Shown piece by piece: positions 52,102 through 61,200 of a stretch of DNA of 64,000 nt. The notes below the pieces were generated by a model. The model saw only the letters and a list, made by a program, of their open reading frames with translations. It made no database searches and was not told where the DNA came from. The stretch spans positions 1 through 64,000 of the forward strand of contig NZ_FCOB02000026.1 of the NCBI RefSeq assembly GCF_001545075.1, read 5' to 3'. The DNA is from Caballeronia ptereochthonis. GTDB taxonomy: Bacteria; Pseudomonadota; Gammaproteobacteria; Burkholderiales; Burkholderiaceae. The position numbers and the translations under genes are program-made. Positions within the stretch are counted from its first letter, which is position 1; every line of letters starts with the position of its first letter.

Positions 52102-52152
52102 ATCGATCGGGTATTTTTATAGTGCCATGATGGACTTTTGCATAACTATACT
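52094..52152. promoter_or_regulatory. LysR/mmsA divergent regulatory region
   Basis: The 9-bp direct repeat TTTTGCATA occurs at 52094-52102 and 52136-52144, 42 bp apart (four helical turns, same DNA face). Between and beside them is the inverted pair TATAGT-N21-ACTATA (52118-52150). TATACT (52147-52152) is a candidate -10 for mmsA. This layout suits a LysR tetramer spanning the region. Confidence 0.45.
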
Positions 52153-52305
52153 CAAGGAAACGAGCGTGCAGCACTGCACGACGATTTCTTATAACGGAGA
52201 CGACATGCCATTCCCTCCGGCGCCCGGGCGGCGCTCCCGCTGCGCGTCTTCGCTTTCCATCCCTTCCGCACGCACGTCCGCAACTTTCCAATCAAGGAGT
52301 GACTC

Positions 52306-53838
52306 GTGAATATCGCTGCTGAACATCCGGCGCAAAGTGCGTCCGTCCGCACGGCCAAGCTGCTCATCGACGGCAAGTTCGTCGATTCAAAGACGACGGA
52401 GTGGCGCGACATCGTCAATCCGGCGACGCAGGAAGTGGTCGGCCGCGTGCCGTTCGCGACGAAGGACGAAGTGAACGCCGCCGTTGCCGCGGCGCACAAG
52501 GCGTTCGAGACCTGGCGCACGACGCCGCTCGGCGCGCGCATGCGTCTGATGCTCAAGTTCCAGGATCTGGTGCGCCAGAACCAGAAGCGCATCGCCCAGA
52601 CGCTCACGGCCGAGCAGGGCAAGACGCTCGCCGATGCCGAAGGCGACATCTTCCGCGGCCTCGAAGTGGTCGAGCATGCGTGCTCGATCAGCACGCTGCA
52701 GCAAGGCGAATTCTCCGAGAACGTCGCGGGCGGCGTGGACACCTACACGCTGCGCCAGCCGATCGGCGTCTGCGCGGGCATCACGCCGTTCAACTTCCCC
52801 GCGATGATCCCGCTCTGGATGTTCCCAATGGCGATCGTCTGCGGCAACACGTTCGTCCTGAAACCCTCCGAGCAGGATCCGCTTTCGACGATGGAGCTCG
52901 TCGAACTGGCGCTCGAAGCGGGCGTGCCGCCGGGCGTGCTGAACGTCGTGCACGGCGGCAAGGAAGTCGTCGATGCAATCTGCACGCATCCCGACATCAA
53001 GGCGATTTCCTTCGTGGGCTCGACAGCCGTCGGCACGCACGTCTACAACCTCGCGAGCCAGCACGGCAAACGCGTGCAATCGATGATGGGCGCGAAGAAT
53101 CACGCCGTCGTGCTGCCTGACGCCAACAAGGAGCAGACCTTGAACGCGCTCGCGGGCGCGGGCTTCGGCGCGGCGGGACAGCGCTGCATGGCGACCTCGG
53201 TGGCGGTGTTCGTCGGCGCGTCGAAGGACTGGGTGCCGGAACTCGTCGAGCGCGCGAAGACGCTCAAGGTCAACGCGGGCATCGAGCCGAATACGGACGT
53301 GGGACCGGTCGTATCGAAGGCGGCGAAGGAACGCATTCTCGGCCTCATCGGCCAGGGCGTGGACGAGGGCGCGATGCTCGCGCTCGACGGCCGCGGCGTC
53401 GACGTGAAAGGCTACGAGAACGGCAACTTCATCGGCCCGACGATCTTCACGAACGTCCACACCGACATGACGATCTACAAGACGGAGATCTTCGGCCCCG
53501 TGCTGTGCGTGGTGGAAGCGGACACGCTCGACGATGCGATCGCGCTCGTCAACCGTAATCCGATGGGCAACGGCGTCGGCCTCTTCACGCAAAGCGGCGC
53601 CGCGGCGCGCAAGTTCCAGAGCGAGATCGACATCGGTCAGGTGGGCATCAACATTCCGATTCCGGTGCCGGTGCCGGCGTTCAGCTTCACCGGCTCGCGC
53701 GGCTCGAAGCTCGGCGACCTCGGGCCATACGGCAAGCAGGTCGTGCAGTTCTACACGCAGACGAAGACGGTCACGGCGCGCTGGTTCGACGACGCCACCG
53801 TAAACGACGGCGTGAACACGACGATCGCTTTGAGATAA
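52306..53838 (+). CDS. mmsA: Methylmalonate-semialdehyde dehydrogenase (CoA-acylating)
   Basis: Converts methylmalonate semialdehyde (from valine, or malonate semialdehyde from inositol/beta-alanine) to propionyl- or acetyl-CoA. The 510-residue aldehyde dehydrogenase has catalytic Cys294 in GQRCMATS and the MmsA hallmarks FNFPAMIPLWMFP and the absence of the usual general-base Glu. The start is GTG with AAGGAG six bases upstream. 3-hydroxyisobutyrate dehydrogenase follows after 22 bp. Confidence 0.95.
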   Translation: MNIAAEHPAQSASVRTAKLLIDGKFVDSKTTEWRDIVNPATQEVVGRVPFATKDEVNAAVAAAHKAFETWRTTPLGARMRLMLKFQDLVRQNQKRIAQTLTAEQGKTLADAEGDIFRGLEVVEHACSISTLQQGEFSENVAGGVDTYTLRQPIGVCAGITPFNFPAMIPLWMFPMAIVCGNTFVLKPSEQDPLSTMELVELALEAGVPPGVLNVVHGGKEVVDAICTHPDIKAISFVGSTAVGTHVYNLASQHGKRVQSMMGAKNHAVVLPDANKEQTLNALAGAGFGAAGQRCMATSVAVFVGASKDWVPELVERAKTLKVNAGIEPNTDVGPVVSKAAKERILGLIGQGVDEGAMLALDGRGVDVKGYENGNFIGPTIFTNVHTDMTIYKTEIFGPVLCVVEADTLDDAIALVNRNPMGNGVGLFTQSGAAARKFQSEIDIGQVGINIPIPVPVPAFSFTGSRGSKLGDLGPYGKQVVQFYTQTKTVTARWFDDATVNDGVNTTIALR

Positions 53839-53860
53839 GAACAACGAAAAGGAGACGGCG

Positions 53861-54745
53861 ATGAAGATAGGTTTTATCGGTCTGGGCCACATGGGCGGTC
53901 CGATGGCCGCCAACCTTCTGAAAGCGGGGCATGCGGTGACGGCGTTCGATCTGGTGCCCGCCGCGCTCGAAGCGGCGAAGGCCGCGGGCGCGACGCTCGC
54001 CGCGTCGCCGCGCGCGGCGGCCGAAGGCGCGGAAGTCGTCATCACGATGCTTCCCGCGGCGCAGCACGTGAAGGCGGTCTACCTGAACGATGACGGCGTG
54101 CTTGCCGGCGTCGCGAAAGGCGTGCCGCTCGTCGACAGCAGCACGATCGATCCGGCCACCGCGAAGCTCATCGCCGAAGCGGCCGCGAAACGGGGCAATC
54201 CGTTCGCGGATGCGCCCGTGTCGGGCGGCGTCGTCGGCGCACAGGCGGGGACGCTGACCTTCATGGTCGGCGCGGACGAAGCGCTCTTCGAAACGCTGCG
54301 TCCGGTGTTCTCGGGCATGGGCAAGAACATGGTGCGTTGCGGCGAAACCGGAACGGGCCAGATCGCGAAGATCTGCAATAACCTGCTGCTAGGGATTTCC
54401 ATGATCGGCGTGGCCGAAGCGATGAAGCTCGGCGAGACGCTCGGCATCGATCCGACGAAACTGGCAAGCATCGTCAACACGTCGACAGGGCGCTGCTGGA
54501 GCTCGGATACGTGTAATCCCTATCCGGGAATCGTCGAAACCGCGCCTGCATCTCGCGGCTATTCGGGCGGCTTCGGCGCGGACCTGATGCTGAAGGATCT
54601 GGGTCTCGCCGTCGATGCCGCGCGCGGCGCGAAGCAGCCGGTTTTCATGGGCGCGCTGGCACAACAGTTGTATCAGTCGATGAGCCAGCAGGGACTCGGC
54701 GGACTCGATTTTTCAGGCATCATCAAGCTGTACGCAAAGCACTGA
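53861..54745 (+). CDS. mmsB: 3-hydroxyisobutyrate dehydrogenase
   Basis: Oxidises 3-hydroxyisobutyrate to methylmalonate semialdehyde, the substrate of the preceding enzyme. The 294-residue beta-hydroxyacid dehydrogenase has the NAD fold GFIGLGHMGGPMA (3-15), the substrate motif DAPVSGGVVGAQ (about 117-128) and catalytic Lys in KICNNLLLG. AAAGGAGA precedes the ATG. Confidence 0.95.
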   Translation: MKIGFIGLGHMGGPMAANLLKAGHAVTAFDLVPAALEAAKAAGATLAASPRAAAEGAEVVITMLPAAQHVKAVYLNDDGVLAGVAKGVPLVDSSTIDPATAKLIAEAAAKRGNPFADAPVSGGVVGAQAGTLTFMVGADEALFETLRPVFSGMGKNMVRCGETGTGQIAKICNNLLLGISMIGVAEAMKLGETLGIDPTKLASIVNTSTGRCWSSDTCNPYPGIVETAPASRGYSGGFGADLMLKDLGLAVDAARGAKQPVFMGALAQQLYQSMSQQGLGGLDFSGIIKLYAKH

Positions 54746-54776
54746 AGCCCTCAAAAGAAATCAAATAAAGGGTTGA

Positions 54777-54801
54777 ATTCGGCACGCGGTGCGTGCCGAA
54801 T
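54777..54801 (+). terminator. Hairpin after mmsB
   Basis: ATTCGGCACGC-GGT-GCGTGCCGAAT is a perfect 11-bp stem with a 3-nt loop, 32 bp after the mmsB stop. No T run follows on the plus strand; the T-rich side is on the minus strand. It may still end mmsAB transcription or act in both directions. Confidence 0.6.
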
Positions 54802-55031
54802 CAGAGAATCTGCTTCGATCGGAAATAACTGCTTTATTCAGTTGCACTGCACAACGAACCGCGCATTGCCATACTGGGAGAGACCATCGGGAATACGATG
54901 ATTCGCTTTCCCGAAAATTGTCCTATTCTGAAAGCACGACGCACTTGTGCCGCTCAACACGAACGCACCGGCTGCGCCTCCGTGCAGGTAGAACGTCCGT
55001 CGTTTTCGGGCAATCAGATGAGGAGTACGCG

Positions 55032-55388
55032 ATGCAAGTAACACGTCACTTAAATATGGAATTGCGGCACGCCACGGTGCCGACTTACGTAGCCAGCTAT
55101 TTCTTCCCGTTGCTGCTATTGGCATACGAAGCTTGGCGAGTGGGGTCTTGGGTCGCGGTGAACGGCTTCAACTTCATGAACTTCAACTCGATGGGTTACG
55201 AGTTCGCGTTGATGATCGCCGTCTTCTGCATGCAGATCATCGTGGAAATCGCGTTCCTCGCAGGCGCCGTTCTGACGAAGCACAAGGACGTCGGCCACCG
55301 GCTGGCGAACCTGTTGCTGGGTCTTTTCTGCTCGATGGTGGTGCTGGGTTTCGATCTTGCCCTGCAATACGGTCTGAGCGGAAGCTAA
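55032..55388 (+). CDS. Three-helix hypothetical membrane protein
   Basis: A 118-residue protein with three hydrophobic segments (about 22-42, 57-80 and 92-112) and short polar loops. The start at 55032 has an ideal GAGGAG eight bases upstream. Family unknown; it is monocistronic, with a terminator downstream. Confidence 0.75.
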   Translation: MQVTRHLNMELRHATVPTYVASYFFPLLLLAYEAWRVGSWVAVNGFNFMNFNSMGYEFALMIAVFCMQIIVEIAFLAGAVLTKHKDVGHRLANLLLGLFCSMVVLGFDLALQYGLSGS

Positions 55389-55422
55389 GGCGTAACGGTT
55401 CTCATGTCTGATTCGGAAGACG

Positions 55423-55456
55423 AAACGCCGGTTGTCCGCAACCGGCGTTTTCATTT
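55423..55456 (+). terminator. Strong Rho-independent terminator (bidirectional)
   Basis: AAACGCCGGTTG / CAACCGGCGTTT form a 12-bp perfect stem with a TCCG loop, followed by TTCATTTTC and preceded by A residues. It separates the membrane protein gene from the convergent flavoprotein gene and can serve both. Confidence 0.9.
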
Positions 55457-55479
55457 TCCTCCGGCGTTTTGAAAAAGCC

Positions 55480-56916
55480 TCAGCAACCCGCCGCGCTCGG
55501 CAGCGCGGGCGGCGTCTCCGAACGTTCCTCGTAGCACTTTCTGTCCGCGTCCTTAAGCGCGGTGCGCAAGCCTTCTTCCACCACCGGATGATAGAAGGGC
55601 AGCTTGAGCGCCTCGTCGAGCGTCAGTTCCAGTTGCAGCGCCCAGGCGAGCAGGTGACCCAGATGCTCCATCGCCGGACCGCAGCCCTGCGCGCCGCGCA
55701 GCTTGCCGGTCTTCGCGTCGGCGTAGACGTGCAGCAGGCCGCGATTCTGCCGCATCACGCGGCTGCGGCCCTGATTCTCGAACGACACCTCGCCCGTCAC
55801 GGTCATCTGTCTGTCGAGATCGTCGTAAGATGCGCCGACGATCACGACCTGCGGCTCGCTGAACACGATCGAGAAGGGCACCTTGCGCTTGATCGCCTGC
55901 ACGTCGGGAAAGCGCGCCGCGTTGTCGCCGGCGAGCTTGCCTTCATCGGCGGCGTCATGAAGCCAGGGGCGCGTGCCGTCGCAATCGCCAGCGACGAAGA
56001 TAGGGCTCTTGCCGCATTGCATCGTCGTTTCGTCGAACAGCGGCACGCCCTTGCCGTTCAGTTCGATGCCCGCGTTCTCGAGCGCGAGCGGCCTCAGATT
56101 CGGCGCGCGGCCGGTCGCGGCCAGCACGAAATCGAAGCGCTCGACGTGCTCGCGTCCGTCCGGGGACGTGAAGCGCAGCGTCGGCTGTCCGTCCCGCAGC
56201 GACATCTCCTGAAACTTCGCGTCCGGATCGAAATGGAACTCGTCGGCGAGCGCGGCGGCGAGCGCGTCGCGCACGGGTGTATCGGTGAGCGCCGCGACGC
56301 GGCCGCCCTTGCCGAACATGAATACCTCGACGTCGAGCCGCGCGAGCGCCTGCCCGAGTTCCAGCGCGATCGGTCCCGCGCCGAATACCGCGATGCGCTT
56401 CGGCAGCGTGCGCAACTCGAAGAGATCGTCGCTCGTGACGAGTCTGTCGCCGAAGATCTTCAGCTCGTCGGGCACGCTCGGCGCCGCGCCCGTGGCGATC
56501 ACGATGCTTTTCGCTTCGACGCGCGTATCATCGCCGACCAGAAGCCGCGCCGGCGCCTCGAAGCGCGCCTGTCCGCGCAGAATGGCGCCGTCTGGGAGCG
56601 CTTCGACTTCTTCGAGCACGCCCTTGACGAAGTAATCGCGCTCGCGCCTCACGTAGGCGAGTACGTGCGCGTAGTCGGGCTCCAGCGCGTGCGTGCCCTC
56701 GATGCCGCGCGCCGCGAGCGCACGCGCGTCGTGCAGGCCATTGGCGGCCGCGAGCAGCAGCTTCGAGGGCATGCAGCCCGCGCGCGCGCAGGTCGTGCCG
56801 AACTCGCCGCCTTCGATCAGCACCGCGTTCACGCCCGCGAGCCGCGCCGCGCGCAACGCGGCCATGCCAGCCGTGCCCGCGCCGATCACGGCGACATCCA
56901 CCTTGATTTGCTTCAT
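55480..56916 (-). CDS. Dihydrolipoamide dehydrogenase-like pyridine nucleotide-disulphide oxidoreductase
   Basis: A 478-residue FAD enzyme. The N-terminus binds FAD (VIGAGTAGMAA), the redox pair is Cys43/Cys48 (TCARAGCMPSK), and the C-terminal acid-base pair is His443/Glu448 (FYHPVVEEGL). All key residues of a class I disulphide reductase are present. No 2-oxo-acid dehydrogenase genes are near, so its disulphide substrate is unclear. A C-terminal tail of about 20 residues ends in Cys. GGAGAACG precedes the start. Confidence 0.85.
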   Translation of the reverse strand: MKQIKVDVAVIGAGTAGMAALRAARLAGVNAVLIEGGEFGTTCARAGCMPSKLLLAAANGLHDARALAARGIEGTHALEPDYAHVLAYVRRERDYFVKGVLEEVEALPDGAILRGQARFEAPARLLVGDDTRVEAKSIVIATGAAPSVPDELKIFGDRLVTSDDLFELRTLPKRIAVFGAGPIALELGQALARLDVEVFMFGKGGRVAALTDTPVRDALAAALADEFHFDPDAKFQEMSLRDGQPTLRFTSPDGREHVERFDFVLAATGRAPNLRPLALENAGIELNGKGVPLFDETTMQCGKSPIFVAGDCDGTRPWLHDAADEGKLAGDNAARFPDVQAIKRKVPFSIVFSEPQVVIVGASYDDLDRQMTVTGEVSFENQGRSRVMRQNRGLLHVYADAKTGKLRGAQGCGPAMEHLGHLLAWALQLELTLDEALKLPFYHPVVEEGLRTALKDADRKCYEERSETPPALPSAAGC

Positions 56917-56949
56917 CCCGTTCTCCGTCGATTCATGGCCGAAGCGCGT

Positions 56950-57750
56950 TCAGCCGTTGTCCGCGAATCCCGGATAGAGCGTCATGCCGCCATCGACGAA
57001 CAGTGTCGTGCCGACCACGTAATCGCTTTCGTCGGACGCGAGCCAGACGGCCGCGCGGCCGATATCCTCGACCTCGCCGATGCGCCCGTATGGAACGAGC
57101 GTCAACAGCTTGTCGAGCTTTGCCTGCGTGTCCCAGGCGCCCTGGTTGATCGGCGTGCGGATCGCACCCGGCGCGATGCCGTTCACGCGGATCCGCTGCG
57201 GCGCGACTTCCTGCGCGAGCGATTTCATCATCATCTGGATGCCGCCCTTGGACGCCGCATAGTTCACGTGCCCGGCCCATGGAATCACTTCGTGCACGGA
57301 GCTCATGCAGATGATCTTCCCGAGCGCCCTCGACACGTTGCGCGGCCCGCGCCGCTCGAACTCGCGCACCGCGCGCCGCGCCGTGAGGAACTGGCCGGTG
57401 AGATTCGTTTCGATGACGAGGCGCCAGTCGGCGAGCGTGAGCGCGGTGAACTTCGCGTCCTTCTGCAGCCCGGAATTCGCCACGACGATATCGACCGTGC
57501 CGAAGCGCTTCACGACGGCATCGAACATCGCATCGACCTGCGCTTCGTCGGACACGTCCGCGCCGACGGCGAACGCTTCACCGCCTTTCGCCGTGATCGC
57601 GGCGGCGAGCTTTTCGGCGGGCTCCGCGTGCGCGTGATAGTTGATGGCGACGTGCGCGCCCGCATCGGCGAGCGCCGTGGCGACGCCCGAGCCGATGCCC
57701 GAACTCGCGCCCGTGACGAGCGCGATCTGGCCTGCGAGGGGTTTGTGCAT
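56950..57750 (-). CDS. Glucose 1-dehydrogenase (SDR)
   Basis: A 266-residue SDR that probably oxidises glucose to gluconolactone with NAD(P)+. TGASSGIG is at 14-21, and the active-site segment SSVHEVIPWAGHVNYAASKG and the C-terminal VGTTLFVDGGMTLYP closely follow Bacillus glucose dehydrogenases. AAGGAAAA precedes the ATG. Placement next to glycogen genes supports a glucose role; a general sugar dehydrogenase is possible. Confidence 0.85.
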   Translation of the reverse strand: MHKPLAGQIALVTGASSGIGSGVATALADAGAHVAINYHAHAEPAEKLAAAITAKGGEAFAVGADVSDEAQVDAMFDAVVKRFGTVDIVVANSGLQKDAKFTALTLADWRLVIETNLTGQFLTARRAVREFERRGPRNVSRALGKIICMSSVHEVIPWAGHVNYAASKGGIQMMMKSLAQEVAPQRIRVNGIAPGAIRTPINQGAWDTQAKLDKLLTLVPYGRIGEVEDIGRAAVWLASDESDYVVGTTLFVDGGMTLYPGFADNG

Positions 57751-57833
57751 GCGCGTTTTCCTTGTCGAATCGTCTTACGGCTGGAGCAAGGCGCGCGCCC
57801 GCGAAGAAGGACGATGGACGGACGCAACGGCGC

Positions 57834-59297
57834 TCAGTGGTCGAGAATCCCCTGATACACCTCCGCGTACTTGCTCGCCGCCGCTTCCCAGCCGAAGTTC
57901 TGACCCATCGCGCGTTTCGCGACCGCCTTCCACTCCGTGCGCCGCGCCTTCAGGGCGAAGGCCCGCCGGATCGCGCCGACGATGCCCCGAAGATCGAACG
58001 TATCGAACGCGAAGCCGGTCGCGAGATCGTCGGCGAGATTTTCGAGCGAGCAATCGACAACCGTGTCCGCCAGCCCGCCCACGCGATGCACGAGCGGCGG
58101 CGAGCCATACGCGAGCGCGTACAGCTGCGTGAGCCCGCATGGTTCGAAGCGCGACGGCACCATCACGACATCGCTTCCGGCGATGATCGAATGCGACAGC
58201 GTTTCGTCGAACCCGAGCTCCACTGCGACCGCGCCCGGATGCGCCGCCGCCGCATGCTTCATGCCGATTTCGAGCGCCGGGTCGCCGGTGCCGAGCACGA
58301 CGAGCTGCCCGCCGCGCTGCACGATGTCGGGCACGGCCGCGAGCAGCAGATCGAGGCCCTTCTGCTCGGTCAGCCGGCTGACGACGCCGAAGAGCAGGGC
58401 GTCGTCGTCGCGCGCGAGGCCCATGCGCTCCTGCAGCGCCGCCTTGCACTTCGACTTGCCCGAAGGCTTCGCGGCCGTGTATTTCGACGCGATGGATTCG
58501 TCGACCGACGGGCTCCAGATCGAATAATCGACGCCGTTCAGAATGCCGGTGATGTCGTGCGTGCGCGTTTGCAGCAGGCCGTGGAGTCCGGCGCCGTGCG
58601 CCTGCGTCTGGATTTCGCGCGCGTAGGTCGGGCTCACGGTGGTGATGCGGTCGGCGTAGTAAAGACCCGCCTTCAGAAAAGAGACGTGGCCGTAGAACTC
58701 CACGCCGTCCACCGCGTAGAAGTCGCCCGGCAGTTGCAGCGCGCCGAACTCCGAGGCCGGAAACGTGCCCTGATACGCGAGGTTGTGCACGGTCATCACG
58801 CTGCCGACTTTCGGCGCGCCATCGCGCTCGAACGCGCGCAGATACGCGGGCGCGAGACCCGCATGCCAGTCGTGCGCATGCACGATATGCGGCTTCCATG
58901 CCGGATCGGCGCCCGTCGCGATGCGCGCCGCGGCCCAGCCGAGCAGCGCGAAGCGGCGGTCGTTGTCCGCGTACGGGCGATGCGCGCCGTCGAGATACGG
59001 ATTGCCCGGACGGTCGTAGAACCGGTCCGCGCGCACCACGTACACGACCACGCCGTGCGGCCGCAGCACGCCGCGCTCGAGCCTGACGTCGCCCGCGCCG
59101 AACGCGCTGCCCAGGTCGGCCACCGGCTGAAGATCGTCGAGCCCCGCGAGCACCGCCGGAAAGCCCGGCAGCACGACGCGCGCATCCGTGCCCAGTTGCG
59201 ATTGCGCGGGCGGCAGCGCGCCGACCACATCGGCGAGGCCGCCGGTTTTCAACAGCGGATACATTTCTGCTGCGGCATGCAGCACGCATACGGTCAT
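57834..59297 (-). CDS. glgA: Glycogen synthase
   Basis: Adds glucose from ADP-glucose to alpha-1,4-glucan. The 487-residue GT5 enzyme has the N-terminal LLKTGGLADVVG (ADP-glucose-binding Lys17) and the C-terminal E-x7-E region around RFEPCGLTQLYALAYG. CGGGAG lies before the ATG. It follows glgC by 48 bp in the same direction; no branching or debranching gene is in the window. Confidence 0.95.
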   Translation of the reverse strand: MTVCVLHAAAEMYPLLKTGGLADVVGALPPAQSQLGTDARVVLPGFPAVLAGLDDLQPVADLGSAFGAGDVRLERGVLRPHGVVVYVVRADRFYDRPGNPYLDGAHRPYADNDRRFALLGWAAARIATGADPAWKPHIVHAHDWHAGLAPAYLRAFERDGAPKVGSVMTVHNLAYQGTFPASEFGALQLPGDFYAVDGVEFYGHVSFLKAGLYYADRITTVSPTYAREIQTQAHGAGLHGLLQTRTHDITGILNGVDYSIWSPSVDESIASKYTAAKPSGKSKCKAALQERMGLARDDDALLFGVVSRLTEQKGLDLLLAAVPDIVQRGGQLVVLGTGDPALEIGMKHAAAAHPGAVAVELGFDETLSHSIIAGSDVVMVPSRFEPCGLTQLYALAYGSPPLVHRVGGLADTVVDCSLENLADDLATGFAFDTFDLRGIVGAIRRAFALKARRTEWKAVAKRAMGQNFGWEAAASKYAEVYQGILDH

Positions 59298-59345
59298 CGG
59301 CGCTCCCGTCGGTTTGATTTTCGTGTTCGGCCGGCGCGCCGGCGT

Positions 59346-60620
59346 CTAACGCTGCTCGAGCCGCTGCAACGCATCGCGCGTGATCAGCGTGACTCCCGAT
59401 TCCGTGCGGAAGAAGCGCGCGGCGTCGTCGTCCGGATCCTCGCCGACCACGAGCCCTTCGGGCACCGTGCAGCCGCGGTCGATCACGACGCGCTGCAGGC
59501 GGCAGCTCGGCCCGACCGTCACCTGCGGCAACAACACTGCCTCATTGATGTTACAGAACGAGTGCACCCGCACCGCCGACGAAAACACCGACTTCGACAC
59601 CTGCGACCCCGAGATCACGCAGCCGCCGCACACGAGCAGATTGGTGATCGCGCCTTGCTGGCCATTCAGGTCGCGCACGAACTTGCCGGGCGGCAGCTGC
59701 TCCTGGTTGGTCCAGATCGGCCATTTGCGGTCGTAGAGATCGAGCTCGGGAATCGTCGATGCGAGGTCGAGGTTCGCGGCCCAGTACGCGTCGACGGTTC
59801 CGACATCGCGCCAGTACGCAGGCGCTTCCGGATCGCTGCTGGACGTCACGCACGACATGCCGAAGGGATGCGCGATGGCTTTGCCCGTCGTCACGACGCG
59901 CGGAATGATGTCCTTGCCGAAGTCGTGATCCGTGTTCGACGTCTCGATGTTCTCCTGCAGCATCTCGTAGAGGTACTTCGCGCTGAACACGTAGATGCCC
60001 ATGCTCGCGAGCGCGATATCGGGCTTGCCGGGCATCGCGGGCGGATCGGCGGGCTTTTCCAGGAAGTCGGTGACGCGGCGGTTTTCGTCGACGTGCATCA
60101 CGCCGAACGCGACCGCGTCCATGCGCGGCACCTCGATGCAGCCGACCGTGCAGTCCGCGCCGCTCTCGACGTGATCGAGCACCATGCGCGTGTAGTCCAT
60201 CTTGTAGATGTGATCGCCCGCCAGCACGATGACGAATTCCGGGCCGATCGAGCGGACGATGTCGAGGTTCTGATACACCGCGTCCGCCGTGCCGCGATAC
60301 CAGCTCGAATCGACGCGCTGCTGCGCCGGCCAGATATCGATGAACTCGTTGAACTCGCCCCGCAGGAAGCCCCAGCCGCGCTGCAGATGACGGATGAGCG
60401 AATGCGCCTTGTATTGCGTGACGACGGCGATGCGGCGGATGCCGGAATTGAGGCAGTTGGACAGCGCGAAGTCGATGATGCGGTACTTGCCGCCGAAATG
60501 GACCGCGGGCTTGACCCGCTTGTCGGTGAGCGGCCCGAGACGAGTGCCGCGCCCGCCGGCGAGGACGATTGCGAGGGTCGACTTCTGCAAATCGGTGCGA
60601 TTCTTAGACAGCGTCTCCAT
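59346..60620 (-). CDS. glgC: Glucose-1-phosphate adenylyltransferase
   Basis: Makes ADP-glucose for glycogen synthesis. The 424-residue protein has the nucleotide loop LAGGRGTRLGPLTDKR (19-34), the YRGTADAVYQN and DHIYKMDY active-site segments and a C-terminal left-handed beta-helix. An ideal AGGAGG lies five bases before the ATG. It is the first gene of a leftward glgC-glgA run. Confidence 0.96.
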   Translation of the reverse strand: METLSKNRTDLQKSTLAIVLAGGRGTRLGPLTDKRVKPAVHFGGKYRIIDFALSNCLNSGIRRIAVVTQYKAHSLIRHLQRGWGFLRGEFNEFIDIWPAQQRVDSSWYRGTADAVYQNLDIVRSIGPEFVIVLAGDHIYKMDYTRMVLDHVESGADCTVGCIEVPRMDAVAFGVMHVDENRRVTDFLEKPADPPAMPGKPDIALASMGIYVFSAKYLYEMLQENIETSNTDHDFGKDIIPRVVTTGKAIAHPFGMSCVTSSSDPEAPAYWRDVGTVDAYWAANLDLASTIPELDLYDRKWPIWTNQEQLPPGKFVRDLNGQQGAITNLLVCGGCVISGSQVSKSVFSSAVRVHSFCNINEAVLLPQVTVGPSCRLQRVVIDRGCTVPEGLVVGEDPDDDAARFFRTESGVTLITRDALQRLEQR

Positions 60621-61200
60621 GTCAGCCTCCTGATTTGACCTGCGACTATTGGTTTCTTGCCGTGTGTTCGTCCTCTTGTGCTTTCGATGCGTGCGGTAAT
60701 TGAGGCGCGGGCCGCTGGAATGCGCCGGCGCGCGACGTCGTTGGAGCATTATCCGGCGCGCATCGGAATTCGTGTATGGAAGTCGCCCGTTTTTTTGCCG
60801 CTGTCACTCGGCCGCCTGAACGCGCATGGCTGAATCCCGCCGCATCGAGCAAGCGGCGTGCCGAATGCCGCACGAGCGTGCCGGGCGGCCCGCCGAAGCG
60901 TCTGGCGGTGTTGCAGGCGCGCGACCCTTTGGTTTTCCGCCGGTCGCGGCGCTCGACAAGACGCTTGCGCGCAATTTATAACGAGCAGGCCATGCCGCAC
61001 TGCGTCGAGGCGCGGCACAATACGAGGCATGCAGTCCGGACACGCCTCCGCAAGCGGCATCCGCGCGCATGCTTCGCAGCGTCGCGCTCGCGCTGCGCTG
61101 CAAGATGCGGACGGCAACGGACTTGCGAGGGCCGCCCGGATAAACGTTTCACCTGACCGAACAACCTGGAATCAATTGGGAATCAATCGGGAATCAGAAC
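60621..61200. other. Divergent promoter region between glgC and pdxY
   Basis: About 580 bp. Open frames in it lack ribosome binding sites. It ends in an 11-bp tandem repeat just before pdxY and must hold the glgC promoter. No attenuator or riboswitch was evident by eye. Confidence 0.45.
61168..61200 (+). repeat. Three tandem 11-bp repeats before pdxY
   Basis: GGAATCAATTG, GGAATCAATCG and GGAATCAGAAC abut directly and end at the base before the pdxY ATG. Each unit carries GGAA, so the ribosome-binding area itself is repeated. Confidence 0.7.

Noticed and set aside
55432..57855. 807-codon plus-strand frame opposite the flavoprotein and SDR genes
   Set aside because: Same reason: mirror of real coding sequence, no ribosome binding site.
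57762..60638. 958-codon plus-strand open frame opposite glgA and glgC
   Set aside because: Shadow of two enzymes with complete motifs; composition is Arg/His/Ala-rich with no domains.
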